A DNA stretch of 64,000 bases from Onchidella celtica (Eukaryota > Mollusca > Gastropoda > Systellommatophora > Onchidiidae). Made by a program: the position numbers and the translations under genes. Location of the stretch: contig OZ007570.1 in the NCBI GenBank assembly GCA_963931925.1, positions 30,662,688 to 30,726,687 on the forward strand. The letters are read 5' to 3'. Each line of letters opens with the position of its first letter. Positions within the stretch are counted from its first letter, which is position 1. The notes under the pieces are model-generated. The model worked only from the letters and a program-made list of their open reading frames with translations, was not told the origin of the DNA and did no database searches. Positions 35,026 to 46,552 of the stretch are shown here, one piece after another.

Positions 35026-37755
35026 TACTCCATCTCAACTCTTAAACCCATCGCTGATATTCTACTTAAACACATACAAAAACAAACAAACACACAAGCA
35101 AATAACTGGCCTTAATTTAACCCGACAATTTTTTAAATTATAATAATATTTATTATAGAAAGCGCATTTCACATAAAATATGGAAATATTCTGCCTTTTC
35201 GAAATGTATAGTTTGTAAAGTGATAGTTTCTAAGCTTTATATATATGTGATGGGTGTGATGGGATTTAGAAGACAATTATAATGGAACTTAATAGTCAAC
35301 CATTCAACACCCAACACCGTGGTGCTTGCTCACGACCTCAGTATCTTACGACCCTCACAACACAACAACACCACACCAGGATCTTTTCCACGACAGGGAC
35401 CACATTTATTATATATAAAAAAATAGAAAAGGGTTATGTAGTCCAGCAATGATTGGAGTTTACCAAAAGGAACAAAAAGAAAAGCTATAATATATATAAA
35501 CTGTAAAATAATGACTAATACTATGAACTAAAACTATAAACGGCTAAAAGAACTAAAACTAAAAAGAATTAAAATCATGAACAATAACCCAGTGCAGCCA
35601 CGCCAACCGGCATCCCTGGCTCACTGCCTCACCCTTACTGTGAATAAATCCAAAGCAATGGACATACATTACACTAAGCATATAATATAATGTATACATG
35701 TATATCATTAGCATGCGTGGATTAATAGTTATACTGCTACATGTGTATAATCCACCTCACGTATCTCTCTCTCTTTCTCTCTCTCGAACGCACACTGTAT
35801 ACGCGCCTGTCGCCCACGTAACTAGCTTCATACAATTTAGGGACATAGATGAACACAAGCTACAGAGGCCTCAAAATACACGATGGTACCAATCTCTATA
35901 GGCTTCTTAATCACTTGAGCGTGACGCCATCTTCTCCATCAGCCCTCGGTGACATCCAATAGTAATTCATGTAATAACATAAACATCACACTGATAACAA
36001 TAGTACCAAGACACGGTTACCCAAGTTAATACTTGTGCCACTCTCTTCCATAACCATGATCGCCTACGAGCACAACTTCATTATCGTCGCTGTCAGGACC
36101 ATGCCATTACACCCATTCGCACCATGCACATTCATACACTAGCACGCAATGACATTCCTTCCTACTATAGTATCCACTAACCATGGACGGACTGGCCTGA
36201 CCCATTGACCTCATGCGGCGTCTCACGCCCCACAGTATTGGCTGCCTCCACATACCGTAAAACACACAACATGCAACAATTGGGACAATACACTGCATAA
36301 CACCTAGTCCCCATGCTTAAAATGAAGATATTCAAGTGTACACGTACTAACCGTCCAATATGCAGACCTGATAAAAGATCCAATCAACTATGCCTACTTA
36401 TCAGTAATACCAGGAATCTTCCCAATTATTATTGCGCTCGTACTAGCAATAGGCTGTCAATCACAGCAGAGTGACTGAACTAGAAACAATAGAAAGCTTC
36501 CATAGCATTGATATTATTTAACATTAATTAGTGTAGCAGCAAACTCTTAATTATCACCGCCAGTCTAGTGGCCATAATATCTCTAACGAAGACGTGCTTA
36601 AGCAGTGATCATCCAACCACATTGTCCAACATAGTAATCGTATAATAATATGCAATATTCATTTGTAATATTCACTGCAGAGTAAATGAAGTGCTTTAAG
36701 TATGAAAGAGAACAAAGTTATTAAGACCAACTCACCAGTTCTCAAGAGTCAGAACTGCAAAACTTGTACGAAGGAACAATGACCGTCCTCTTGGTCCGAG
36801 TGCCCAGCTTGGAAATGACGCTGCGGTAGATTGACTACATGAAAATATGCATTTCATGCAGCGCCAAAACCTGCCCCAAGTTAATTGTAATTGAGTTCGG
36901 GAATTCCACCTCTGGGCCACTCACGCCCACAAAACATCCTGACACGCCCACAAAACATCCTGACACGGCCGAGTCGACTCGGTCAGTGCAGGTATTGGAG
37001 ATCATAGAATCCAAGCACCCGACACCCCCGGGCACGCCTTCGGACCACCGGAGTAGTCGTGACACGGTCACATATAGTTACTGAACTTGTTGATTAAACT
37101 TCCTCATTCCTTGTCGCCAAGCCACCACATTGATATAAAAGGTGGCGCTACTGGTGCCTTACACCCCATTCCTTGCCTGACGCTGACTTAACACTCATCT
37201 AGTAGAGGCGAGGGAGGGGTCCTGGGGTAGAGTAGACGTTTTTACACATTGTTGTTGCGGTATCCAGGGTGGACAATTCTATTTTTACTTTTAGTGGATC
37301 GCATGTCCTTCATTTTCGAAACCATAGGATGGAGGTTAGTACCAGTATGTTTTACTGTTCTGTATGAATCAGAGCTCTACAACCATTCGAACGTTTGCTT
37401 CAGTCACGGCTAGAGCTTTTGAGCTTAACTATTGCTGCTGTCCAGGACAAAGCTCATTGCTTCAGTTTATTTCTTTTTGTACCATCTTGCAAATCCGGTA
37501 TTTTGTTTATTTATATATTATTAATTTATTGTCATTGTTGTTGTTTAAACCAAGTAGTGCTTTGTAGACATTTTTGTCCAGAAGAGTAAATGAGTGAATT
37601 ACATAGGCCTACTGTCGAGAGTTAGATTTCTTAAGAAACGCTCTGTGAAAGAATAAAAAGTACCACAATCTTTCGACAACATGTAAATTTTGACAGGGTT
37701 TTTATGATAAGCCATTAAATTAAGGTCATGTGTGTATTTATACATTTACATCTAT
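35026..37755. other. No gene recognised; A/C-rich segment inside
   Basis: The + strand from about 35880 to 36480 is notably poor in G and rich in A and C compared with its surroundings. A 24-bp direct duplication (cacgcccacaaaacatcctga) lies at about 36926-36970. An 81-codon frame (36839-37084) has no recognised domain. TAGGCCTA occurs at 37604-37611. Some of this may be an old repeat that I cannot place. Confidence 0.4.
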
Positions 37756-37759
37756 GAGT

Positions 37760-37761
37760 GG

Positions 37762-37816
<55 letters not shown>

Positions 37817-37936
37817 GGATGGATGGATGGATGGATGGATGGATGGATGGATGGATGGATGGATGGATGGATGGATGGATGGATGGATGGATGGATGGAT
37901 GGATGGATGGATGGATAAATAGATAGATAGATAGAT
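37760..37936. repeat. (GATA)n-(GGAT)n compound microsatellite
   Basis: GATA units, then about 25 GGAT units, then GATA again. A GAA/AAG-rich tract follows to about 38010. Confidence 0.97.
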
Positions 37937-38099
37937 TAGAGAAGTTAGTATAGAAAGAGAGGGAGAGGAGAAGAAGAAGAAAAATAATAATAAGAAGAAG
38001 AAGAAGAAACAGAGGGAGAAGACAAGGATTTTTGCTACAGTTTAGACCTAAAATTATCATCACTGGGTGGTTGTGTGAAAGCACAATGTGGCCCTAAAG

Positions 38100-39820
38100 G
38101 TTATTCAACAACAACAACAAAAAAATATGAGCATAAATTATATATTTATTATAGATCTAGATCTATATATAATTCACCACCTTAGGTTTTGTTTGTTAAT
38201 ACTCCACTTACTGCACAACTGAGAAATTCAGTTACACATTTGCGGCTTTAGTATTAGGATAAGGAGTTAAACTAAATCGGAATTGTGAAGCAGCTTGATA
38301 AGTGCTACAGTGCAAATTAAAATAGTGTTAAAACGTGCATTCCTTATACCTCGCGTGCGTCTCGTTTTCCGGAAAATGGTTTGAGTAAACAACAGCTAGG
38401 GTCGTGACGTTGGCGGAGCTGCTATCAGTATCACAATGCTCTTGCACACGGCCAACCCTCTTTGCACACGGCGAAGGAGCTCCTTGCCCACGCACCTCTG
38501 TTCCCACGGCACTTTCTGGCGATTGGCCATCGCTCGATTTAACCAGAGTTTAACTTTGGGAACAGAGTAGACCACGTCATTGGAAATTCCCAATATTATT
38601 ATTTTGCATACTACACGTACATTCAAAGCTGCATCGAAGCATCTTGGTAATCGACTCCAAAACCGAAAAATAATCGAACGGCAAACTTTAAAAAATTCAT
38701 CGTTACCAGGCCAGTTGTACTAAAATAATATGTTTTTTCCTTCTCCTGAATAAGTAGCGAAACCGATTACAGGTACTACAGTTGTGGGGGACGGTGTCGA
38801 CCTATGCTCCAAAGTTTTCTAATGTATCCTAACTTTACAAGTTTCCTTACACCTACCTATGTCATGTATTCGCCTAATGATAAGGTTGTTTCCACCTGCC
38901 CCCAGATTGCCCTGTAGTAAACGTCTCATCTAATTATGCAAATGCACACTATCCACACTTACGTTTTAATCACACAAATGCACCTGATTAAAAAATAATC
39001 AAAAGAAGCAACAACAACAACAACAAAAAGTGAAATCCTGGATTATAGAGTGCATTGGGAACAGCAACAACAATAGAAGCCATTGCCTTTGGTACAAGTG
39101 TCGAAGCCTACCATATCGAGTATAAACTGACACCATCCTTTCAGCAGACCATTGCAGTCCTTGGCCAAGAACCCACCGGTCGAGTGATGCTCGTTCTGCA
39201 TGAAGGAGTAACCAATAATTGTGGACCTATTGCCATGTTGACCTTATTGCACAATTTAATACTAGACAGCACTGGTACCAGTACTCGTCAGGCATGAATG
39301 CTGGAAATGTGCAGGATTAGTTTCATCCACTCGAGCCCATATATCAAATGCTAACGGGAGCTGTCAGTCAGGCATAATCAGACACCTGTACTTAGATTAA
39401 GGATTTTCATATCTTGGTGTCGCTAGGATGTTTTCAAAGAGCGCAAGATGAACGTAATAATAATGATAATAATAATAACAGATGTGTTTTAACTGATTTC
39501 TCCCTCTCTTTCTACCTGTAATGTGTTCTGCAGTGACCCCTGTATATATACGTAACAATACCGCAAATGTTTTTTCTCTATAGGCTTTGGATTTATTCAC
39601 AGTAAGGATGAGGCAGTGCACGTGTGAGTGTGTGAGAGAGCATTAGTGTGTATGTGGAAAGGCGGGGGGGGGGGGGTATTTTGTTGGGGGTGGCTGAAAA
39701 CACCTGTATTATGCAAACGCTTTCTGGGCAGAATCTTTGTGAAGTCGGTGGAAAGCAGCTTCATTCGTAAAGACTTAAGCAACTAATTCCTCTGACCTCG
39801 CACTAAAATACAGTCAAGTT
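38100..39820. other. No gene recognised
   Basis: Contains TAGATCTAGATCTA (38152-38165) and an 80-codon plus frame (39055-39297), which reads like a protein but matches no family I know and has no clear splice context. Confidence 0.4.
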
Positions 39821-39824
39821 AGAC

Positions 39825-40482
39825 CCATTTCACATGGCGCGGGTGCTTCCCACGCCCGCACTTACGTGGTCCGCACAAACTTATGGCTGAGGTTTTCAAT
39901 GGAGTCTTTCACAAGGCGCGGAGGTGAGTTTTGTCCGCGCGCGGGCGAAATGCTTGCGTGGGCCTCACTAGGGTCTTCTGCGAACCCGCGTCCCACAATG
40001 GGATAATTATGCTTTTCAATGGATGTCTTCACACATAGCGGACAAAAACCGCGTCCGCGCATAGCTCCAAGGACAAATTCCTGCATACGGTGTACAATTT
40101 CAACTCGATTTCATGTGTGTGTGCGCTTTAGCTTGCAAATCATTTTGATTCTGACCTTTTTTAATTCAGTAGAAACAATATGGACGCAGAAATTGATACA
40201 GAACTGCTAATATCATTAGTGCTAGAGAGGCCAGTTCTGTGGAACAAGTTCTTCCGTTAATCGAAGGATATATTAATAATGTACATCCATGCCTTCTCTT
40301 CTGTCTCAAATACAAGATATATGAGGAGAAGCCGATCACTACCCATATTTCACGACTGTAAAATAGGATAAAAAAAGGCTGGAGAGATCTAAGTTAGGGC
40401 GCGATTTTCAGCTACCCCGTGTGAAACTAAGTGAAAGCGCATGCGGACGGGAGTGCGCCCGCGTAAAAGTGCGGGTGTGACG
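39825..40482 (+). mobile_element. Harbinger-like relic with MADF-domain fragment
   Basis: GC-rich inverted ends (catggcgcgggtgcttccca at the left; reverse complement of gtaaaagtgcgggtgtgac at the right) enclose the start of a MADF-type protein: MDAEIDTELLISLVLERPVL then WNKFF at 40181-40249, ended by a stop. A second MADF-like bit (RIKKGWRDLS) lies near 40365-40395. MADF/Myb-like proteins are the usual second gene of PIF/Harbinger transposons. The copy is degraded and holds no transposase. Confidence 0.5.
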
Positions 40483-40715
40483 AAGTATATTTATGGTCCC
40501 CCATAGTAAACGTTCCCCCAGTTTAAGTACTTCGTGGTTTACGCTTTGTGGTAGCTGTAAAGTATTTGTTCTCCCATTGCAGATGGGAACAAATGCTATG
40601 AAGTAGCTGGTCCCCCCGGGACAAATAGGGCCTACTTCATAGTAAAAAGCCCCCCCCCCCCTTTTATGTTGCCAAAAAAGGAGAATTTCGATAATTTGTA
40701 ACAATTACTGTGACT
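40478..40715. repeat. Dispersed repeat 'ggtccccc-tagtaaacgttccccc', copy 1
   Basis: Contains atggtcccccatagtaaacg, then caaatgctatgaagta and ggtccccccgggac, then catagtaaaaagccccccc. It is related to 41960-42355. Confidence 0.55.
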
Positions 40716-41580
40716 GTAGAAACAAATTCTGGCCAATTGAATGCTCCTTCTTTAAAATCTGTAAATTAACATTACCACTGCATGTAATTCGGTCCGATAT
40801 TTTTATGCTTGTCAGTTAATAGGTCTACCGATCTTGACAGTGTTGGTGCTGTTGTTATTTCGTCGTTTTTGATCAGAAAAACGAACATTTTAAAATAAAA
40901 CAGAACTTAACCACTAAACTTCATTCTTAGACATAGTTCCTTACTACCCTTTCTCCTCTGACAGCAACAGCAAAACAAGAACAAGAACAACAACAACAAT
41001 AACAACAACAACTACTGCAAGTGTTACTATATACACTTCTACAACAGTTCCTTTTGGACCTCTCTCTCTCTCTCTCTTACATGTATTTACTGTTTCAGTC
41101 AATTATTCACAATAAAAAGAAATGACCTTGGTGAGTGACCTTGGCTTCTCGAACTTCATACAACAAAATGTCACACGTTTCAACAGCTCAGCTCACACTG
41201 TATGTCAAAAGTAGGCAGCTGGTCTATTCCCATCGTCTAGAGGTGGTGTATTAGCAACGATGACAAGAAGATGAAATTTAAACAGCGATTTATTAGCAAA
41301 ATTTCAAAATTGAACCCCTTCATCAAATGTTTTAAAATTGAAATGGATTAGTAGTGTTTGTGAGTATAAAATCTAAGATTTTGTGAGCGATCTGATCAGT
41401 AGTGATTTATGATTGTCGAACTTTTCATGTTCGACGATAATCGATTACATACCTAGTCCATATTCGATCATGGAGCATGTATCGATATGGAGTTCCTCTT
41501 AGGGAGTCCACTTCGACTATTAAATAGGCCTGAGTCGATCGTCGAGGCCTAGGCGGCCTAACCTATTTCGCCTCGATTCT

Positions 41581-41792
41581 ATACATTTCCTGTTGAAAGC
41601 TTTTATTGTTCGATTTTTTTTTCACTTTACAAAGGCGAAAGGTCTTCTCTTTAGTTTGCTTTGTATCGTTTGGGTTTTATTTCTCACGCAGGGCTTCGCT
41701 ACATAAAACTTTTTCTTTTGCCCAATTTTTACTTTGCTTATAGCCCTGCTGCGACCCCTCAGTTTTTCTGTGGTTTTTATGATATTTAGGCA
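41581..41792 (+). repeat. Dispersed repeat 'gggttttatttctcacgc', copy 1
   Basis: Shares tgttgaaagcttttattgttcg, gtttgggttttatttctcac, ttgcccaattt and gcttatagccctgctgcg with copies at 43470-43655 (inverted) and 43785-43940 (direct). Confidence 0.8.
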
Positions 41793-41959
41793 CATCAGTG
41801 ACCGATGCCTAAGTCGAGGACTACTACGAAGGATGGGGGGTGTGAGGGAGGGGACGGGATGTGGGGGAGCCAATCCATTTAAAACTTCGTCTGGAACAGT
41901 CTATTTAAACAAAGAGGATAGGAGGGGGAGTTGAAATGGCTTTAACGTGTTTCTCTCTA

Positions 41960-42355
41960 TCTATGGCGGGGGGAGGGAACTAAAGTGCTATGAAGTATTG
42001 TTCCCCCGGATCTTTTATTTCATAGTAAACGTCCCCCCCGGACGAAGTAGAACCCCTGTGTCTCTGGTACAACGTCACCCCCCCCCCCCCAAACAAAAAC
42101 AAAACAAAAATGCTATTTAAAAAAAAAACAACACCAGTCAAAAATCGTTTTTGACACAGAATTTGGATTCGAGGGTTGTCATGGTGACATTTCATTGAGT
42201 CCTCAAGGCTTCCTGTGAAAATTATCACAATTCTTCATTTTTGGCAAAATGCAAGGGGGAACTTTTACTTTGAAGTCCTTGTTCCGGGTGACCTTTTACT
42301 ACAAAGTGTTTGTTCCGGGGGAACGTCCACTACGGGGGACCAAAGATACAATGTA
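41960..42355. repeat. Dispersed repeat, copy 2, arranged as an inverted pair
   Basis: The left arm (gctatgaagtattgttcccc to catagtaaacgtccccccc) and the right arm (agggggaacttttacttt to cgtccactacgggggacc) are imperfect reverse complements around a spacer of about 190 bp. Probably a non-autonomous foldback element. Confidence 0.55.
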
Positions 42356-42359
42356 GTAG

Positions 42360-43465
42360 ACAACTACAGGCACGGGGAGCACCCGCACCGGGTGAAAGGG
42401 TATCTTTTTGCCCAATTTTGACTTCACCAAAGACAGTGTGCCTATCTGTTTAGTTTGGTGGGTTTGTTCATATTTTGGGGCCGACTGAAACCATTTACAA
42501 CCGCCTGTAAGCTCCTACGCCCCGTGGAAGTGCACAGACGGATATTGTTTACCGCAGCGACCTACTTTCCGCTCCATGCTAAGAATGGTTTCGCAGAGCC
42601 TCCCGTGTTTCGCAGTGCAAATCGACCAATAGTGAAACCTCTCTATACATAATACTCTCTGGTGTTAGTAAGTCCATGAATATAACATTGTATTCGATAC
42701 CGCCATAGAGCCACGATTTTTCGGTCGTGGTCGGTTGAGACTTGAGGGGAGGGCACGGCCGTTTAGTAGTGTATGGCACGCCAGCACGGTAACGATAGCA
42801 AGTCGTTCTAAATCTAGTGTTCAGGCGTTCAAAATGACCTTGCTTAACAGATGATTAACAAAGAGCCTTGTGACTCGAATATCGACCTTGCAAGATGCAT
42901 CCCCATTGTGCGTGCTTTATGTGTGTGTCACTTTACAATTTCTGTGATTTTATAAACTATCACCATCAGGATTGGACTCGAGTTCACAGATCAATGTCGT
43001 AGCACCGTGTTATGTATGTGGTTGATGAATTCGAAAATGGCGGAGTACCGATGCCCTTCCAGTCATTGTGTTTCTGTTCGGGCAACACGATCGATTTGCC
43101 ACGCTAACATAGAAATGGCACGGTCGGACTCGATCAGTCAGTCTGAAAGACTAGAGATCTATGACCATTTCATACCCTTTGTTAGTTGATAATAATCGTT
43201 GAATTGTTCTCGTCATTTTTAAAAAATCATTTCTTTTTCAAAATGTTACTTGTTAGCCGACTTCATGTTTACCAATACCATGTAAATGTAACCATGTAAT
43301 ATGAATGGTCGAAATTGTTTAGGGTGGGGGATAAATGACTTTAGTTTAATTCGTGCAGCTTGGCAGCGTCTAATAAATCAGCAAGACTTTCCCCTTCTTA
43401 AGGACATTGGGCAATGATTATCATTACCATACATCAGACATTCAAGCTCTGTGAAAATTAAACAG
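42360..43465. other. No gene recognised
   Basis: Unique-looking DNA. Short open frames such as 43007-43189 have no known domain. Confidence 0.35.
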
Positions 43466-43469
43466 TTTG

Positions 43470-43655
43470 TTGAACAAAACCAGCGAAGACAAAATTGGGC
43501 AAAAAGAAAAAGTTGTATGTTGCAAAACCCCGCGTGAGTAATAAAACCCAAACAATACAAAGTAAACTAAAGAGAAGACAGAAAATACACAAAATTTTCG
43601 GCTTTCGCCTTTCTCAAGTGAAAAAAATCGAACAATAAAAGACTTCAACAGGAAT
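43470..43655 (-). repeat. Dispersed repeat, copy 2 (inverted)
   Basis: Reverse complement of copies 1 and 3. Together with copy 3 it forms an inverted repeat with a spacer of about 130-190 bp (43656-43784). Confidence 0.8.
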
Positions 43656-43784
43656 GAAGCGGAACAGTTTGACTAGTGGAGGGCATGATGTGAAAGAAAT
43701 ATAGATATAGGAAGATAAACCGATAAAAATGTACAACTATCAAAATAAAAGGAAACAGAGAAGCACAATACAGCACAAAGTATT

Positions 43785-43940
43785 TTCTGTCTTCTCTTTA
43801 GTTAACTTTGTCAAGTATTGTTTGGGTTTTATTTCTCACGCGGGGTTTTGCAACATAGGCCTACAACCTTTTCTTTTTGCCCAATTTGGACTTTGCTTAT
43901 AGCCCTGCTGCGGCCCCAGTTTTTCTGTGGTTTTTATGAC
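43785..43940 (+). repeat. Dispersed repeat, copy 3
   Basis: Same family as copies 1 and 2. It alone carries TAGGCCTA (43856-43863) where the others have TA. It is followed by a TA(GATCTA)3 run at 43965-43984. Confidence 0.82.
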
Positions 43941-43944
43941 AAAA

Positions 43945-45745
43945 CCAGCGGTTGATTATAATAGTAGATCTAGATCTAGATCTAGTATAATACAGATCTA
44001 CTGTGTTTTTTTCAATGTATCTCTGGCACAAAATGATTTTTTGGTGATCTTTGGTTTTTAATTTGTTTCTCACAGAGTGTGCCAGGTGACTGCAGTTTTC
44101 ACAGGCACCCACAGCCTGTAAAAATGTCTCTGCTGAGACACTGACCAACCCCTCAAAACTGCATTACCTGCATGCAAGGTAGGAGAGTTCTGTGAAAAGT
44201 AATTTTTGTGGCACATGTATTTGATCATTCGAAGAAAAAAAGGTTCTTAATGAAACGAATTGGTTGAAAATTCAGTGCACAGTAAAAAATTTTAAAATAT
44301 AGACTAGATGATTTAAGGGTGAGCTGTTGTGCGCTTCTTGATGAAAATGCAGTGGCATTTTATTACAAATAAGGCAAGGTTACTCAAAGTTTGTGTCCAA
44401 CAAAGCCATGGCCTTTGCTTTGCAGTTGTTTTTTTTTACCAACTACTGCCACTGTCAGGCCGATATGACATTAACCCTTTCAATGTTTAATCCAGCCTTT
44501 CAATATGGCCCGCAATTTGTTCAACCAGGCCGAATCTGGCTTTGTCTATTATAACGCTGCCATGTGTTCAACCCAGCCGTTTCCAGCCGGCCAGTGTACC
44601 CCCGTTTTGTATACAATTTTGAGAGGAAGAACAATGCATGAATAGCTATAAATAGTAAATGATATCACCAGGTAATCTTCAGATGCCCACTGACCCAGTT
44701 TGAACTGTAAAGTGTGGGTTAGGCCTACAAGTAATGTATTGTATTACACATGGTCATCCAACAGGCCTGTTCCTCCCTCTAAGCCTATGTCATCATGTAT
44801 TGGTCAGCACAGGCTTGTACTGTAGTACACAGCATGTGCATAAAATTTACTAGTGTGGTGCCTCTGTGTGGGTAGTGTTGTGTGCTTGGATAAAAAACGG
44901 GATGGGATGCGATAGTGTGTAATAGTTTAATACGTATAGGCCTAGTGTCCGTCTGTCTCAGAGGTAGTGTCATACATCCCCGTACAGCATTTCATGTTCA
45001 CAAAACCAACAAGCAGATTTTGGCATTCCGATGTAAATAGGTACCTCTCTTTCTTTCCCTAACCCTCTCCTCTTTCCCTTTCTTTCTCAAATACAACCAC
45101 CCTGGAAGCGCACTGGTGTGCTATGCATACTATTTCTGTGTCTGTAAGGGAAGAGTGCATAGAGCTGAGTGTTCTTGGAAGACAGAAGAACTATAAAACC
45201 CAAAAGAGGACGCCATGTGAGGGTAAAATGAATTGAAAAACGTCATTTAAAACAAAAATTAACTGTAGTTATCATTGGTTGTGTTTTGAGCTGGCTTTAC
45301 GTTGTAACTTGTATTAAAGTTTTGAAGCTTATACATATACTTTTAGTGGTATAGTCAGTAACTGAGATGTATGTGATGATTTTTTTTACTATATTTAGAT
45401 CTCTCAAACTTTCACTTAAGATTTCTCTGGTTCATTTTTTGAGTTCACTTCCTGCCAAGAGTTTATGTTCAAATCAAATGAAGAGTGCACCACAGTCTGA
45501 CCTGCTGTAACATGTTAGGCATCATGAACGACTTTGCCCTTTATTCACATCAGGATTTTCATGAAATTTGTTTGTAATAGTGGACTGATTACGGTGTTAT
45601 CTCAATGCAGTACTATCTGAAAGTATTGAAATGACTGAAAGACTAGAAAGAGGTGTCACAAGTCTGGCATCTCTTGAATGTTTTACTTTTAATGACAATT
45701 GGCAGTCAGAACATTTAAAAAGTACATGTATATATTAATTCTAAA
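43945..45745. other. No gene recognised
   Basis: Contains TAGGCCTA at 44720-44727 and 44937-44944. A TTAACCCTTT piggyBac-like end at 44471 has no visible partner. Confidence 0.35.
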
Positions 45746-45749
45746 CATA

Positions 45750-46550
45750 CAGTAGACAACGGTAAAACCGAAATCGGCGGGACCACGGGTTTGTTTTCGG
45801 TTTAGACAGAGTTTCGGTTTAGCAATAGGAGACTTGAAAAACGCCAGTTTCAAGAGAGGCAACCCAAATCACTATCATAGAGGACAAAAATACATTATGT
45901 AATGTAAGTGCACAGCTAAACGGGCTCAAGTCCTCGCTTGCTCTGCGTTTTTGGCTTAGAATGAGGATGGGTGATTGCTCAAGTCTAGGCACACTCGAAG
46001 CATGGATATGCGGGCGAATGTGGACTAACTCTCAGAACAGGGAGGCATGTGTGTGGACGGACAGTACAGAACCGTCGTCCTGCCGACCTCCTTGCCGTTA
46101 CCGTACACGATGTCATGAAATGCGCTGTCCGCAATAACTAGATCTAGTGTTGTCTCTCTGGTGTCATACATTTTACATGAAATGTCTCTCGTGATGCGCC
46201 AAACGTAACGTCTCCTGCCATCTGATTTCGGACCCGTGAGGTTATATGCCTCCATTCTCTTCCCCATCCCTGTAGTGCTTCCGCTCCCATGCAGGCCGGA
46301 CAGAGCGAAGCATGCTCTGCTTTTATTTTTTGAGGGGAGGGAGGTGTAGTGGGGTGATACAGTGTCTTGGCTCGATCTATGGCAAATCACAGTTGTCTGG
46401 CCACTGGCTCCTGCAATTTTCTTTTCGGTTCAACCACAGGCTTATTTCGGTTTAACAAAGATAAAGAGGGAAAAAATCGGGGATTCTTATTTTCCTTCGG
46501 TTTAGCGCTAGTTTTGGTTTATCCATTTTCGGTTTAATCGTTCTCCACTT
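45750..46550. mobile_element. Pogo/Tigger-like non-autonomous element
   Basis: The left end cagtagacaacggtaaaaccg and the reverse complement of the right end (aagtggagaacgattaaaccg) form inverted repeats of about 23 bp. TA lies on both sides (45748-45749 and 46551-46552). CAGTNGAC-type ends with a TA duplication are typical of the pogo branch of Tc1/mariner. Extra cggttta motifs occur just inside both ends. A 121-codon minus frame (46025-46390) is not a recognisable transposase. Confidence 0.78.
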
Positions 46551-46552
46551 TA

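Noticed and set aside
39055-39297. 80-codon frame that reads like a protein
   Set aside because: No family recognised and no supporting splice sites or neighbours.
44471-44520. Second piggyBac-like element at TTAACCCTTT
   Set aside because: No matching inverted end with TTAA was found nearby.
46025-46390. 121-codon minus frame inside the pogo-like element
   Set aside because: No DDE or helix-turn-helix motif visible, so it is not called a transposase.
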